NCBI RefSeq assembly: GCF_002252505.1
Contig: NZ_NNRL01000159.1
Coordinates: 186,001 to 250,000, forward strand
Direction: 5' to 3'
Source: Brucella grignonensis
Lineage (GTDB): Bacteria > Pseudomonadota > Alphaproteobacteria > Rhizobiales > Rhizobiaceae
Length of the DNA stretch: 64,000 bases
Below, in pieces: positions 14,980 to 25,200 of the stretch (its first letter is position 1; each line of letters starts with the position of its first letter). The position numbers and the translations under genes were made by a program. The notes under the pieces were generated by a model. That model did no database searches. It was not told the origin of the DNA and worked only from the letters and a program-made list of their open reading frames with translations.

Positions 14980-17522
14980 TCCTCCTCGAGCGTGCGGATG
15001 AAGGCGGTGACCAGGGCCGAGCCATCGGTCAGCGCATATGGGGTGAAGCCGGCTTCTTTCTTGAAGAAGGCCGCATCCTCAGAGGTGTTCAGCACGACCC
15101 GTCCTGCACCAAGTTCGGCCAAGCGCTCCGCCAGCTTGGCTACCGCCCCGGCATTCACCGCATCGCCCATGTCGCGGGCGGGCGAGCCCTCGGGCAAGAC
15201 CAAACCCGAAGTCAGCAGCCCGCCATCATTCATCAGGTGATAGGCGACCGCCACCTTGCGGCCGATCAGCGGGTCCATGCCGTCACCCTCGCGCCGCATG
15301 GGCCGCGCTATCATATCGGCGTAAAGCCCTGCCTGCAGATCCCAGCCCGCCTCCATCCGCTGCCGTCGGCCCTTGGTGCCGCTTTTCTTGTGATCGATGA
15401 TCAAGAGCGCACCATCAGGCAGTTCAAGGATCGCGTCGGCCTTGCCATGCAGATTGATGCCATGCGCCTCACCGGCCAGCCAGATTTCATTGCCGATGAT
15501 CTTGGCATTGAGCGCCAGCAAATGGTCGCGCCAGCGCAGGGCCGCCGCCATGATCTCACGCTCCAAACCGTGGCGCTCCATCTCCCATGACGGGCTGCGC
15601 AGATAGCCCGCGTGACGGGTGAGCGCGCGGTCATAGGCCTCGGCGATCAGTTCTGCCAGCGCCTCGGTTTCCGGGAACGGCTGATCCTTCAGGAAGACAT
15701 GCTCAAAGACATCATGGGCGATATTGCCCCTTGCCATCACGTCGAGTTCTTCGGTCGACCAAGACATATCCTCGGCCCCAACCTCGGCCAGAAGCCAGGC
15801 GAGCGGGCTGACAAGCAGCGTCTCGAGCCGTGAGGGCGATTGCGGTTTGGCGGTGCCGTCATCGCGCCGACGAAGGGACAGAAGGTCATGCCCCGGGAAA
15901 GTAAGCTCCTCAGGCAATTCCGCGGGTTCCGGCACCGGCCTCAGATGGTGATACGCAATCGGCCATTCCGCAGGACTCTGACGCGACAGATCGGTGATCA
16001 GATCGCTGGCATCCTCAACGCCCGCCACCGCCCGTGCCACCAGCGACAACCCGGCCGAAGGTTGCAAGCGCCCGCCCGCCAGATCGCGCCATGGGATGAG
16101 GAAGGTGACGCTGCCGGAAACCGCCTGAAGCTGTTGATCAAGTAACGCGAGGCTTTGCGCCAGCCCCTCGGCCCGACCGCGAAGGTGAACGCCGGTTCCC
16201 GCGTGTATCGCAGCGATCTCGCTGTCAAGAAACAGCGGATTGGCACGCGGGCGAGTCGGGTAAAGCCCGTCGGTGAAATCGCTGACGATCAGATGGCGGC
16301 ATGGGCGCCACGGGCTTTCATGCGCGGACCAGAGACTGACGCCTTCAAGATTGCGGTCGGGGTCCGCAACCATGGGCGGCGCGACCTGAATGCCACGCAG
16401 GATTATCTCCCAATCCGGCGTGCCTTCGCCGGGGGGGACAGTCAGCCGCGCGCGGACCTGATCGCCTTTTCCGATCCGCTCGCAGATCCGGTCCAGCAGG
16501 AATCGCAGCTGCGGCAAGCTGCCGGCCGAGGCGCGGATATCGTCCCACAGTTCCTTATGTGCGGGCGTGTCCGTGAGGATGGCGCCTCGGAAATCGCCAC
16601 CCATGAGGCTTTCGGCAAGATCGCGCCCGGTCTGTGCCGCCCAGGGCATCAAGGGAGAAAGCGCGAGGCTCGCCAAGACCATAGCCGGAGTTGGCGGTCG
16701 CTTGGCCAGCGCCAGATGTAGCGCGGTCTCGCCAATGACATCTCGCTCGGGTAATTGGCCCGGAAGGCCCGAGAGCGGCACTCCCTGGGCTGAGAAAGCG
16801 CGCGCGATCTGGCGCAGATCATCGCCCGACAGCACGGCGATTTCACGGGCCGAAACGCCGGACTCAATCAGCGCCCGGGCTTCGGCGGCGGCGAAATCGG
16901 CGCAGGCGGCGGGATCGCGCAGACCATAGAACGCGAGGCTGTCATCCAGAACCCCGGCCTCGATATCCTGCGCTGAAACACCGCCCTGCAGCGCGTGCAG
17001 GCGGCTGCCGATTGCGGCCCGGGGCGTATAGGCGCTTGCGGGAACAGTGCCGAACTCGTCCCGCAACCGGGCAAAAAGCGCCTGCAGCGCCGCAGGAGCT
17101 AGAGGATCTAGCGAACCTTCAACCACCGGCAACGAGCCCAGGAACGACCCATGCGGCAGGGCCAGCACATGGGAAATCGGTGCCAGCCCCTCTGGCAGCG
17201 CATCCCCCAACCTTTGCCACAACGCGACCAGCGCCAAGAGATGCCGCTTGGCGCGGCTGTCTGGCAGGTGATCGACGTTCGGCACCTTCAGATCCGGCGT
17301 GGCCAGCACAAGATCCGTCAGCGCGGCGGTCACCGCCGAGATCGTCTCGACAGGCGCATTGGCAAGACTTTCGGCCCAGACCGGGTCAGGCGCCTCGGCA
17401 ATGGCACGCCCCGGCGCACATTCGGCAGAAATGGGGGCAAGGGACAATTCGGCAAGACCGGTATCGGTCAGGCGGTATTGCAGGCCGGAGCGCGGATCAG
17501 TGACGAGGAAGGGGTAGTGCAT
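14976..17522 (-). CDS. AddB-like PD-(D/E)XK nuclease / inactivated helicase
   Basis: 848 aa. The family is recognised from its size, its place directly before the AddA-like gene and the C-terminal RecB-type nuclease motif GINLHGKADAILELPDG-ALLIIDHKKSG (Asp and His-Lys-Lys pair at about residues 695-715). The middle has helicase-relic features (SGDDLRQIARAFSAQGVP, HLIVSDFTDGLYPTRPRANP) but no Walker A, as in AddB. AddAB enzymes resect double-strand ends; here the pair would act on foreign DNA ends or in repair after BREX action. First gene after a 124-bp gap behind brxL, in which I see no clear promoter or terminator. Confidence 0.82.
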   Translation of the reverse strand: MHYPFLVTDPRSGLQYRLTDTGLAELSLAPISAECAPGRAIAEAPDPVWAESLANAPVETISAVTAALTDLVLATPDLKVPNVDHLPDSRAKRHLLALVALWQRLGDALPEGLAPISHVLALPHGSFLGSLPVVEGSLDPLAPAALQALFARLRDEFGTVPASAYTPRAAIGSRLHALQGGVSAQDIEAGVLDDSLAFYGLRDPAACADFAAAEARALIESGVSAREIAVLSGDDLRQIARAFSAQGVPLSGLPGQLPERDVIGETALHLALAKRPPTPAMVLASLALSPLMPWAAQTGRDLAESLMGGDFRGAILTDTPAHKELWDDIRASAGSLPQLRFLLDRICERIGKGDQVRARLTVPPGEGTPDWEIILRGIQVAPPMVADPDRNLEGVSLWSAHESPWRPCRHLIVSDFTDGLYPTRPRANPLFLDSEIAAIHAGTGVHLRGRAEGLAQSLALLDQQLQAVSGSVTFLIPWRDLAGGRLQPSAGLSLVARAVAGVEDASDLITDLSRQSPAEWPIAYHHLRPVPEPAELPEELTFPGHDLLSLRRRDDGTAKPQSPSRLETLLVSPLAWLLAEVGAEDMSWSTEELDVMARGNIAHDVFEHVFLKDQPFPETEALAELIAEAYDRALTRHAGYLRSPSWEMERHGLEREIMAAALRWRDHLLALNAKIIGNEIWLAGEAHGINLHGKADAILELPDGALLIIDHKKSGTKGRRQRMEAGWDLQAGLYADMIARPMRREGDGMDPLIGRKVAVAYHLMNDGGLLTSGLVLPEGSPARDMGDAVNAGAVAKLAERLAELGAGRVVLNTSEDAAFFKKEAGFTPYALTDGSALVTAFIRTLEEE

Positions 17523-17646
17523 GAATGGCCTGCAATCTGCGGATCAGGAAAACTGTAACGAGGATGAGGGCTTGGGCATCGAGGCCGACTTCTTGCTTCC
17601 CGCCGAGCGCGCAGCCGGACCTGCACCGCCAACACGGTCGACGAAG

Positions 17647-19734
17647 CTAAAGGTTCTCGACATAAGTCACGTAGAAACCACGGACCATCCGGTGCTCCTG
17701 CATCCGTTCTCCCAGCGAGAAACCGTTCATCTTGCGAGGCGTTGGCTGGAAAATATCCAATCCGCGATCCAGAACCATCTTCCAGCCGGTATCCGTCGTG
17801 ATGTCGCGTGCATGGAGAGTGCCGCTCCCATCAAAGGCCCATGTGAAATCGACACCCGTGCCTGTGCAGGCTTCAGCAATCCCATCCAGGCACTCTCGCT
17901 GCTCCTGGATGTTCCCATCGTCCGGAGCCGTGACAAGATGCACAGCGATCTGATCTTCAGGCTGTTTGCGCCGGATTAGCATCTCGATCAGTTCCATCAC
18001 GTTGCGCGCCTGATGGAACTTCCGGATATAGGGGTCTGTGATGATAATCCGCGTCGCACCATCCGTCCAAGGACCAAAGATCTTGTCGAAACTGATGCCC
18101 TTGCGGTTTTCTGTGAAAACGACATGTCCGGGAGTTGGGGGTGAGTGCGGGGCAGCGGCAACGGCAGGTGCTGCGGAAGCAGCCACCGTTGAGACCGGCT
18201 CTGCCGGTACCAACCCAATCTCTTGTTGATTCATACCTTCACTTCCATCGTCGGTTGATCGACGGTGGTAGTACTGGGGGAACTCCTCTTCCTCCAGCGT
18301 GGCGACGGCGCGCTTTGCGCCATCCGATGCGATGTAATGGAAATCTGCTGCCTCAAAGGTGCTGTCGATCCGCAGGAGCTGATCCTTCACCCGCTTTCGG
18401 CATTCAATCGCAAAGCGCAGCAGTTCTTCAACTTCGGCTTCTGTCTCGCCTCCATTCGGGAAGATCAGCTTCAGCAGACCTGACATGGTCTTGTTGATCG
18501 CCGCACGGTCCCGGATATGGGTCTGAACCGGAATAGTGAAATAGCGATCTGGCCGGTGTGAGAAATCCTCAGCACGCAGATGGCGCAGGATTTCGGCGAG
18601 ATAGTCGACAATGAACCCATAGCCAGATGTGAACATCTCACCCCGGATGATGTCGACCTCCCATCCAGGCAGATAGGCGTGCAATCGATCGATAAAGGCG
18701 CTGTCGTGGAACTGCGGCGGCAAAGCTTCGAAGAGGTCGGTATTTTTCAGCATCCAAGGCACGTTATGGTCCGTGTTGCCGACAAAGGCGAAGCTGGCCT
18801 CGGCGCCCATCGGATTTACACCACGAGAAAACTGCTTGTTCGCCATGTAGTTCTTCATGATATCGACAAGCGCCTTGTTGGCCGTCTTCTCGCGGCCGGC
18901 AAATTCGTCAAAGGCCACGACATCCCAAAAGCCGACCAATCCGATCCGGCCATTGGAATTGTTCACGAAAAGCTTGGGAACCGTGATTTCACCGCCCGAG
19001 ATCAGCTGACCATGTGGTGAAAACTCGGAATAGATATGAGATTTTCCCGTCCCCTTGGGACCAAGCTCGATGAGGTTGTAGTTACGCTCAACAAATGGCA
19101 CCAGGCGCAACAGTTGCAAAAGCTTTGACCTGCGTCCGAACAGTGACGGATCAAAGCCGATGCTCTGCATCAGCAGATCGATCCATTCCTCGGTGGTGAA
19201 CTTGTCCCGCGTCTCGCGATAGCCGTCATAGTCCACACGGGCGATCTGGATCGGCTTCAACGTGTCGATGATCCAGGGGGAGATCCGGCTGTCTTCCGAA
19301 AATTCGTACTGCACATCGGCGATGCACCAAATACCCGTAACCAGCAGTTTCGGGTGCGCCTTTACCGTGGCGCTGTCGATGGCAACCCGCTTGATACCGA
19401 GGTTTTCAAAGACCGCCTCATAGGCATCGGTCTTTTCATTCAGCGCCACGCTAACCTGATCGATGACCTTGTAGCGGCCACGCTCCTTGATCGTTGATTG
19501 TACCAACCCCGCTTCGGAACGATGGACGTAGTGCTTGCGCAGGATGTCCTTGACCGTTTCAATGCCTGTCGCAATCGAGGCTTCGTCATCGGTCGCGCAA
19601 TACTGGCCGAGAAGGTATTCGAGCACATAAGTGGGGACAATGGCGTTCCCCTTCACGGCCTTCACCAGGTCCTTACGGACCACGAAACCGGCAAAATGCT
19701 CATTGATCTTGTCATCAAGGGTCGACATCGGCAC
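17647..19734 (-). CDS. brxL: BrxL, Lon-like AAA+ protein of type I BREX
   Basis: 695 aa. Walker A ELGPKGTGKSH (about 224-234), Walker B VVAFDEFAG (about 270), then SFAFVGNTDHNVPW. This is the BrxL ATPase, which forms DNA-binding ring assemblies and acts as effector in type I BREX. A Pro/Ala-rich linker (about 505-545) leads to a C-terminal domain ending GTLHARDITTDTGWKMVLDRG, LDIFQ, which resembles the MIT-C phospholipase D-like fold rather than a classical Lon protease; I cannot point to a Ser-Lys dyad. It starts 1 bp after the pglZ stop. The last canonical BREX gene here. Confidence 0.93.
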   Translation of the reverse strand: MPMSTLDDKINEHFAGFVVRKDLVKAVKGNAIVPTYVLEYLLGQYCATDDEASIATGIETVKDILRKHYVHRSEAGLVQSTIKERGRYKVIDQVSVALNEKTDAYEAVFENLGIKRVAIDSATVKAHPKLLVTGIWCIADVQYEFSEDSRISPWIIDTLKPIQIARVDYDGYRETRDKFTTEEWIDLLMQSIGFDPSLFGRRSKLLQLLRLVPFVERNYNLIELGPKGTGKSHIYSEFSPHGQLISGGEITVPKLFVNNSNGRIGLVGFWDVVAFDEFAGREKTANKALVDIMKNYMANKQFSRGVNPMGAEASFAFVGNTDHNVPWMLKNTDLFEALPPQFHDSAFIDRLHAYLPGWEVDIIRGEMFTSGYGFIVDYLAEILRHLRAEDFSHRPDRYFTIPVQTHIRDRAAINKTMSGLLKLIFPNGGETEAEVEELLRFAIECRKRVKDQLLRIDSTFEAADFHYIASDGAKRAVATLEEEEFPQYYHRRSTDDGSEGMNQQEIGLVPAEPVSTVAASAAPAVAAAPHSPPTPGHVVFTENRKGISFDKIFGPWTDGATRIIITDPYIRKFHQARNVMELIEMLIRRKQPEDQIAVHLVTAPDDGNIQEQRECLDGIAEACTGTGVDFTWAFDGSGTLHARDITTDTGWKMVLDRGLDIFQPTPRKMNGFSLGERMQEHRMVRGFYVTYVENL

Positions 19735-19735
19735 C

Positions 19736-22243
19736 TCAGAAATCGAAATCTGTACTGATCCCGCGTTTCAGCAGCAGCGGCTGCGAAGCGTGATCTTCGA
19801 AATGGCTGGTCTTGCCGATGCGCGTTCGCAGCTTCAGGAAGACTGTCTGATTGTTATAGGCGTCTGCCGCCTTGGACAGCAGGAAGCTCCGCGACAGCTC
19901 ACGCTCGCGCGGGTTCTCGGACGCGAAATCGAATTCCAACTCGGCTTCGTCAGAGATGAGTGTTCCATCGTCAGCAAAGATGGCTGTATGCACCTGCCGG
20001 GGCTGTTGCTTGTCGGTCACTGGCTCCGCCTGATAGAAGGTGACCTGGATCTGGCCCGTGGTGATCTGAGCGCGGGGTGGCGGAATGATCTGCACCGACA
20101 CCTGCCCGACATCCTCCTTGCGCTGCTTGCCGACACGCAGAACCGGCAGGACAATCTCCTGCAGGCTCGCCCCGCCATGGACAAAGCGGCTGCCTGATCC
20201 TTTAACCCGCAGGCGGTTGATCGAGTTCGGGATCAGAATGTCCTGCTCACCTTCCAGCCCAAGCTGTGCGGCAGAGAACTTCTTCATGCCGCCACTGCTG
20301 TTAAGGCCCCGGCCGATCACGAAGCGCCGGTTTCGTGTAACAATCTCGCCTTCCGGCTCGCTCAGCGCGAAGCCGCTCTCTTCCAGAGCCTTGTGCTGCC
20401 ACAGGAATCCGTGATCGGCGGTGATCAAGATGTTCGAGAAATTGGCCGAGGTCAGCTTCCGCACCAGCTTCACCAGATCCTCGATGGTAGTCTCTGCCGC
20501 GGCGGGGACATTTTCCTCCGTGGCGAGCTTGTCGCCAATTGCGTCGATCTGGTTGTGATACAGATAGAGGACATCATGATCCCGGAAGAGGTCTTTACCC
20601 TCCGATGATCCCAGATTCATGAAATCCTTCGCCGCGAGAACCTTTACCCGGTCTCCAGCCCGGCCCGCAGCCAGCGCCTTTTCACGAGCGGCGGCCCCCA
20701 TGGTGCTTTCACCATCCAGCAGCACCAGATCATTGTCATCGCGAATCCCCAGTTGTCGGTGCGGTAAGAGTGCCGCCATGCCGAGCTGGGTGTAGCTCGG
20801 CAAAACCCCGATCATCGGCTTCAGTTCAGCATCGAACCGATTGAGCTTGCGGATCTCGCGCAGCGCCTCTTCGGCCACCTCATAGCGCAGCGCATCCGAG
20901 ATGATGACAACGACCTTTTGATCCTTGCGCCGGTATTCAGCAGCCTGCCCCCGGTAGAAATCCACCTGACGTGGAAAGCCCGGGACCGCCCAGTCCGTGA
21001 GGCGAGCCACCTGATCCTGCCAGGCATCGTTCAACTTGAGCACGAAATTCGTGGTGTAGCGGTTCTCAACCGCCTCATAGAGCGCGGACAGCAGCCCCGA
21101 CTGACCGCTTTTCTGCATGTGATAGATGAACTTGCGATAGAGCTGGTCCAGTCGAAACCAGCTTGCGGAATAGCGCTTCACACCATCGGACAGGCTGTTC
21201 ATCGTCAGATCAGCCTCGGCTAGCGCCTGCTGAAACTCGGTCGCATAGCCAATGGCCTGATAGACATCCGCGTAACGGCTATACCAATGGCTCTGGCGGC
21301 GATCGCGTACCCATTTCAGCACATCTGTCGCCGACAGGCTCTGCCGGGCAAGCCCCTCAACGATGGCGACAACGATCCTCCGGTCCACTTCCTCGAAGTG
21401 ATCATGCGGCATGAGGGTGCGAAAATCGCGGGAGGCCAGATCATCCCTGATCTTCAGCACATCCTGATAGTCGCCCGACAGCTTCTCGAACGCCTCACCC
21501 CACCGGCGCGAAGCACTCCAGCGGCGGAACATCAGCGCGGCATCGGTATTCAGGGGCGCAGTCTCCCCCATGGCCCGCGCCCAGGCGCTGGAAAACAGTG
21601 TGATGGCGAAATCCTGAAAATCCGGGGTATCCGGCGCATAGCCGTAGCGCGCCGAAACTTCTTTCCAGAAGAACTCCGCCAGTCCGACCCTATCGATGAG
21701 CTTCAGTGCATCATCCTGTCCATCAGCCAGCTCGGCCAGCAACGCCTCGATCACCGTATCGAGATCGCCATCCGCACCAGCGCAGACCGCCAGCATCTTG
21801 CGGCGGACATCGTTGGCGCTTTGCGAGGGCCGCTCGCGCTCGATGGCGCGCAGCGCTTCCAGCCTTTTGACTGAACGATAAAATTCGGCGTGATCACGGA
21901 CGGCGGCTTCATACTTCGCCGGAATGCCGAGATCAGCCACCCAGATCGCCGCTTGATCGGCGCGGAACACAGCGCTGGCCAGTTGCACATCCAGCAGCCA
22001 GTTCTCAGGCATTGGCGGCTCAGCGCCGTCCTTATAGAGCAGGAACCGCGCCTTCGGCTCCTGCCTCAGCATGCGGTATTTCAGGCCGAATTCGTTGTTG
22101 GCGATCTCCAGTTTGGTGACGCCGGGCAAGTCCACCGCATCGAACGCCCCGCGGAGATCACGGGCGGCGTCATACCAGAAGACGATGCGGTGCCCCTGAT
22201 CCTCATAAAGGCGCATCAGGCCGGCGGTGATGCGGTCAGTCAT
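19736..22243 (-). CDS. pglZ: PglZ, alkaline-phosphatase-fold protein of BREX
   Basis: 835 aa. The PglZ domain is in the second half: KVVVIISDALRYEVAEEAL (about 440-458), then YLYHNQIDAIGDK and ILITADHGFLWQHKALEESG (about 600-620), the metal-binding positions of the alkaline phosphatase superfamily. PglZ is a core subunit of every BREX type and partners PglX in methylation. It overlaps the end of pglX by 8 bp and abuts brxL. The length is normal for type I. Confidence 0.95.
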   Translation of the reverse strand: MTDRITAGLMRLYEDQGHRIVFWYDAARDLRGAFDAVDLPGVTKLEIANNEFGLKYRMLRQEPKARFLLYKDGAEPPMPENWLLDVQLASAVFRADQAAIWVADLGIPAKYEAAVRDHAEFYRSVKRLEALRAIERERPSQSANDVRRKMLAVCAGADGDLDTVIEALLAELADGQDDALKLIDRVGLAEFFWKEVSARYGYAPDTPDFQDFAITLFSSAWARAMGETAPLNTDAALMFRRWSASRRWGEAFEKLSGDYQDVLKIRDDLASRDFRTLMPHDHFEEVDRRIVVAIVEGLARQSLSATDVLKWVRDRRQSHWYSRYADVYQAIGYATEFQQALAEADLTMNSLSDGVKRYSASWFRLDQLYRKFIYHMQKSGQSGLLSALYEAVENRYTTNFVLKLNDAWQDQVARLTDWAVPGFPRQVDFYRGQAAEYRRKDQKVVVIISDALRYEVAEEALREIRKLNRFDAELKPMIGVLPSYTQLGMAALLPHRQLGIRDDNDLVLLDGESTMGAAAREKALAAGRAGDRVKVLAAKDFMNLGSSEGKDLFRDHDVLYLYHNQIDAIGDKLATEENVPAAAETTIEDLVKLVRKLTSANFSNILITADHGFLWQHKALEESGFALSEPEGEIVTRNRRFVIGRGLNSSGGMKKFSAAQLGLEGEQDILIPNSINRLRVKGSGSRFVHGGASLQEIVLPVLRVGKQRKEDVGQVSVQIIPPPRAQITTGQIQVTFYQAEPVTDKQQPRQVHTAIFADDGTLISDEAELEFDFASENPRERELSRSFLLSKAADAYNNQTVFLKLRTRIGKTSHFEDHASQPLLLKRGISTDFDF

Positions 22244-25200
22244 CCGCAGCCTCCAGCCCCTTGATCGGCTTCAGAGCACCGGCGAACAGCGGATAGTTGC
22301 GCTTCACCCCGTCATCGAGATCGATGGCGATCTTCTGCTGCGCCATAGGATAGACGACTTCGCGCTCCCATTCGGTCAGTTCGGCGATCTGCTTGATGAC
22401 CGTGGCTGTTTCCTTCTGCGCCTTTGTTTGCTGGGCGGGCGTGGCGGCAGGATCGACGGCCAGCTTTTCCAGCCGGGTGCGCTCCACCTCCAGCTTATGG
22501 ATGAATTCGCGCACATATTGGTTCAGCACCACCGAGACGGTGTCGGGCCGGTAGCGGTGCATATAGATCAGCGCGTTGAAGCTGCCCTTGGGGCTGGAGA
22601 ACATCCAGTAGATCGGGCGCTTCTTATAGCGGCGCACGTGGTAGTCAAAGAAATCCTTGGTGAACCAGCGGCGCAGATCCTTGCCCAGCGCGGTTTCCAC
22701 GAAGGCGAGGTTTTCGCGGAACCGCGTCTCGCCGAAGGTCACGCGCAGGAAATCGCGGGCGCGGGCGACGATGTCATCGGCGAACCAATCGGCATCCAGC
22801 ACCGGGATGACGTTATCACGGTCGGGGGCAAACGTCGGATCCGGCACGCGCGCCAGATATTCCTCAATCCCTTCGCCCTGATTGGCGAGGATCAGGCCCG
22901 GCGCATCAAGGCTGTAGCGGCCGAACATGCAGCCGACGGCATAGTGGAGGAATTCGGCCATCGTATCCTCACGCAGCCGCGCCTCGCGATCCTCTTCCGA
23001 ACCCTTCACGCCATAGCGATAGGCCGGGTTGCACGTGAGGGTGATTTCCTCAATCGGCACCTCGGGGGTCAGCTCGTCCTGCAGACCATAGGCGTCGATG
23101 AAGATGCGGTTGTTCTCCTCCTCCAGCCGCTGCATCTCATCGGTCATGCCTTGCCAATGGGCGCGAAGCCGGGCGAAAGAGCCGGCCAGCGTCTGATCCC
23201 GATGCTCGGGCGAGAGGAGCGGCAGAGTGGTGAAATCCCAAGAGGTGTCGTAGGCATCCCAGTCGGATTTACTAAGATCGATGCAGGCTTCGGTGACACT
23301 CTTAAGCGCATCACCGTTAGCCTTTATCTTGGCTGGCAATATCGGGAGCGACTTAAGGTTCCCGACTTGAAAGTTGAGGGTCGGATTGAGTGCTCGCAAA
23401 ATATTGTAGCAGAGATTGCTACAAAGAAATCCGGTAACCAATTTGGGCGTATCTACAAACAGTGAAGAGCCGCTTACATCAAAAACAAATCCGGGATACG
23501 TGTAACGCGCTGCAAAGCTCGAACTCGAAATGAAGGTCCAAGTAACGCCTTCAAGAAAATAATGACTTTTCCCGTCATGGCGATGGCCCGAGAAAGTGGC
23601 CATCAGACTGTTGCCGAATTCGTCATATCTCAGGACATACTCACAATTGCCGAACCACTTTCGAAATTCTCCACCTTTGTTATACGGAAACCATTTATCT
23701 CCGCTCGCAAGTGCGGCGTCTCTGGACTGGTGACGCGGCCCAAATTCTTGAGCGTTGACTTCCGACCAAAGACGCACAACTTCTTCATTCTTTCCAGTTG
23801 ACAGGCCGTGTTTGACCTCAGCGCTCTCCTTAAGGGTTTCCGCCTCTTCGAAGATCTTAAAATATCTTTCGCTTAGCCAATATGCGATTGGGCTACCCGG
23901 TATTTTCTCGAAATCTTCCGCCGAGGCGCGGTGAAACCAGCCGCAGTTCGGATTTTGAATTGCTTCTTTAAGCTGCGCTTCTTTTTCAGCCTCGGAACTT
24001 CCATCTACAAGGCGGATGAATGTGCCTTCGTGATCCAAGCTATGAGCATTCTCGATCACGAATGCAGTGGTGGAAACCACCGCTCCACCGATGCTGTCAA
24101 AAGCCCGCTCTCCCAAATGTGCCATGGACAAGATCATGGCATCCGACAGCAACTTCACGCGTAGTTTTTCATAGGACGACAGGAACATCCAAGACTGCAT
24201 GTTTATCATCGCCATCAGGCCGCGCTTAGCGCAAAGCCCAAGCGCTCGCTCCATGAACACAGCGAAAAGATCGGACTTGCTTTCTGGATAGCTGGCCTTA
24301 ACGAAATCGCCCAGTTTTCCGTTCATACCTTTGCCGCCCATATAGGGTGGGTTGGCGACGGCGACGTGATACTTCGGCCCCAGCGCCTCGGCCATGCGCA
24401 GCACGGCCACAACGCGTTTCTGCACCTCCTTCAGCAGCAAATCGGCCCCGAAATCACGCGCCTCCACCACGCGCAGCGCCTCGGCCGGATCGCGCAGCTT
24501 AGGCACGATCAGAGAGCCAAAGTTCTTGGCCCGCTCGAACTGCCCCAGCGTCTCGCGCAATTCATCGGTGAACAGATCCTTGCCCACCACGGCGGCCACG
24601 TCTTGCATCTCGGCAGGCGTGAAGCGCACATCCTGCAACACGACGATGTCGGGCTTTTCCTCCATCCGCAGGAATCGCCGCCGCCCCAGCCTTGCCGCCG
24701 CCTTCATCGACATGGCAAAGGCTGCCAGCGCGCCGGCGCGGTCGTCAATCTCGATTCCGGTCAGGTTATGCTTCAGGATCAGGCCGGGAATCTCGGCCGC
24801 GTCATGGCCTTCCTCGGCATAGATTTCATAGAGCAGGTCGAAGGCATAGGTCAGCATATGGCCCGAGCCACAGGCCGGATCGCAGATGCGGATATCCTCG
24901 GGCCGGGTGATGCGCAGGAAATCCGTCTCCGGCTCTTCCGGCGCGATGTAATAATCCATCTTCGCCGCCAGCTTCGATTGCGGGCGGTTCAGCAGCCACA
25001 GCCGCCCCAGCGAGTTTTCCACCAGGTAGCGGACAATCCAGTGCGGGGTGAACAGCTGTGTTGCGGCGGGGATATTCTCCGCAGTGATCTTCTGGTTCTT
25101 CTTCAGGCCAGCAAAGACCTGATCCTTCTTTTCGCTGATGTAGAACTGGTAAAGCCAGCCGATGATCTCGACATCCTGGCAGGCATCTTCGGTCATCACC

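Noticed and set aside
6214-17522. Dnd or 7-deazaguanine (Dpd) DNA-modification cluster
   Set aside because: No DndBCDE sulfur-transfer genes and no transglycosylase-like DpdA; only the helicase/PLD parts are shared in kind.
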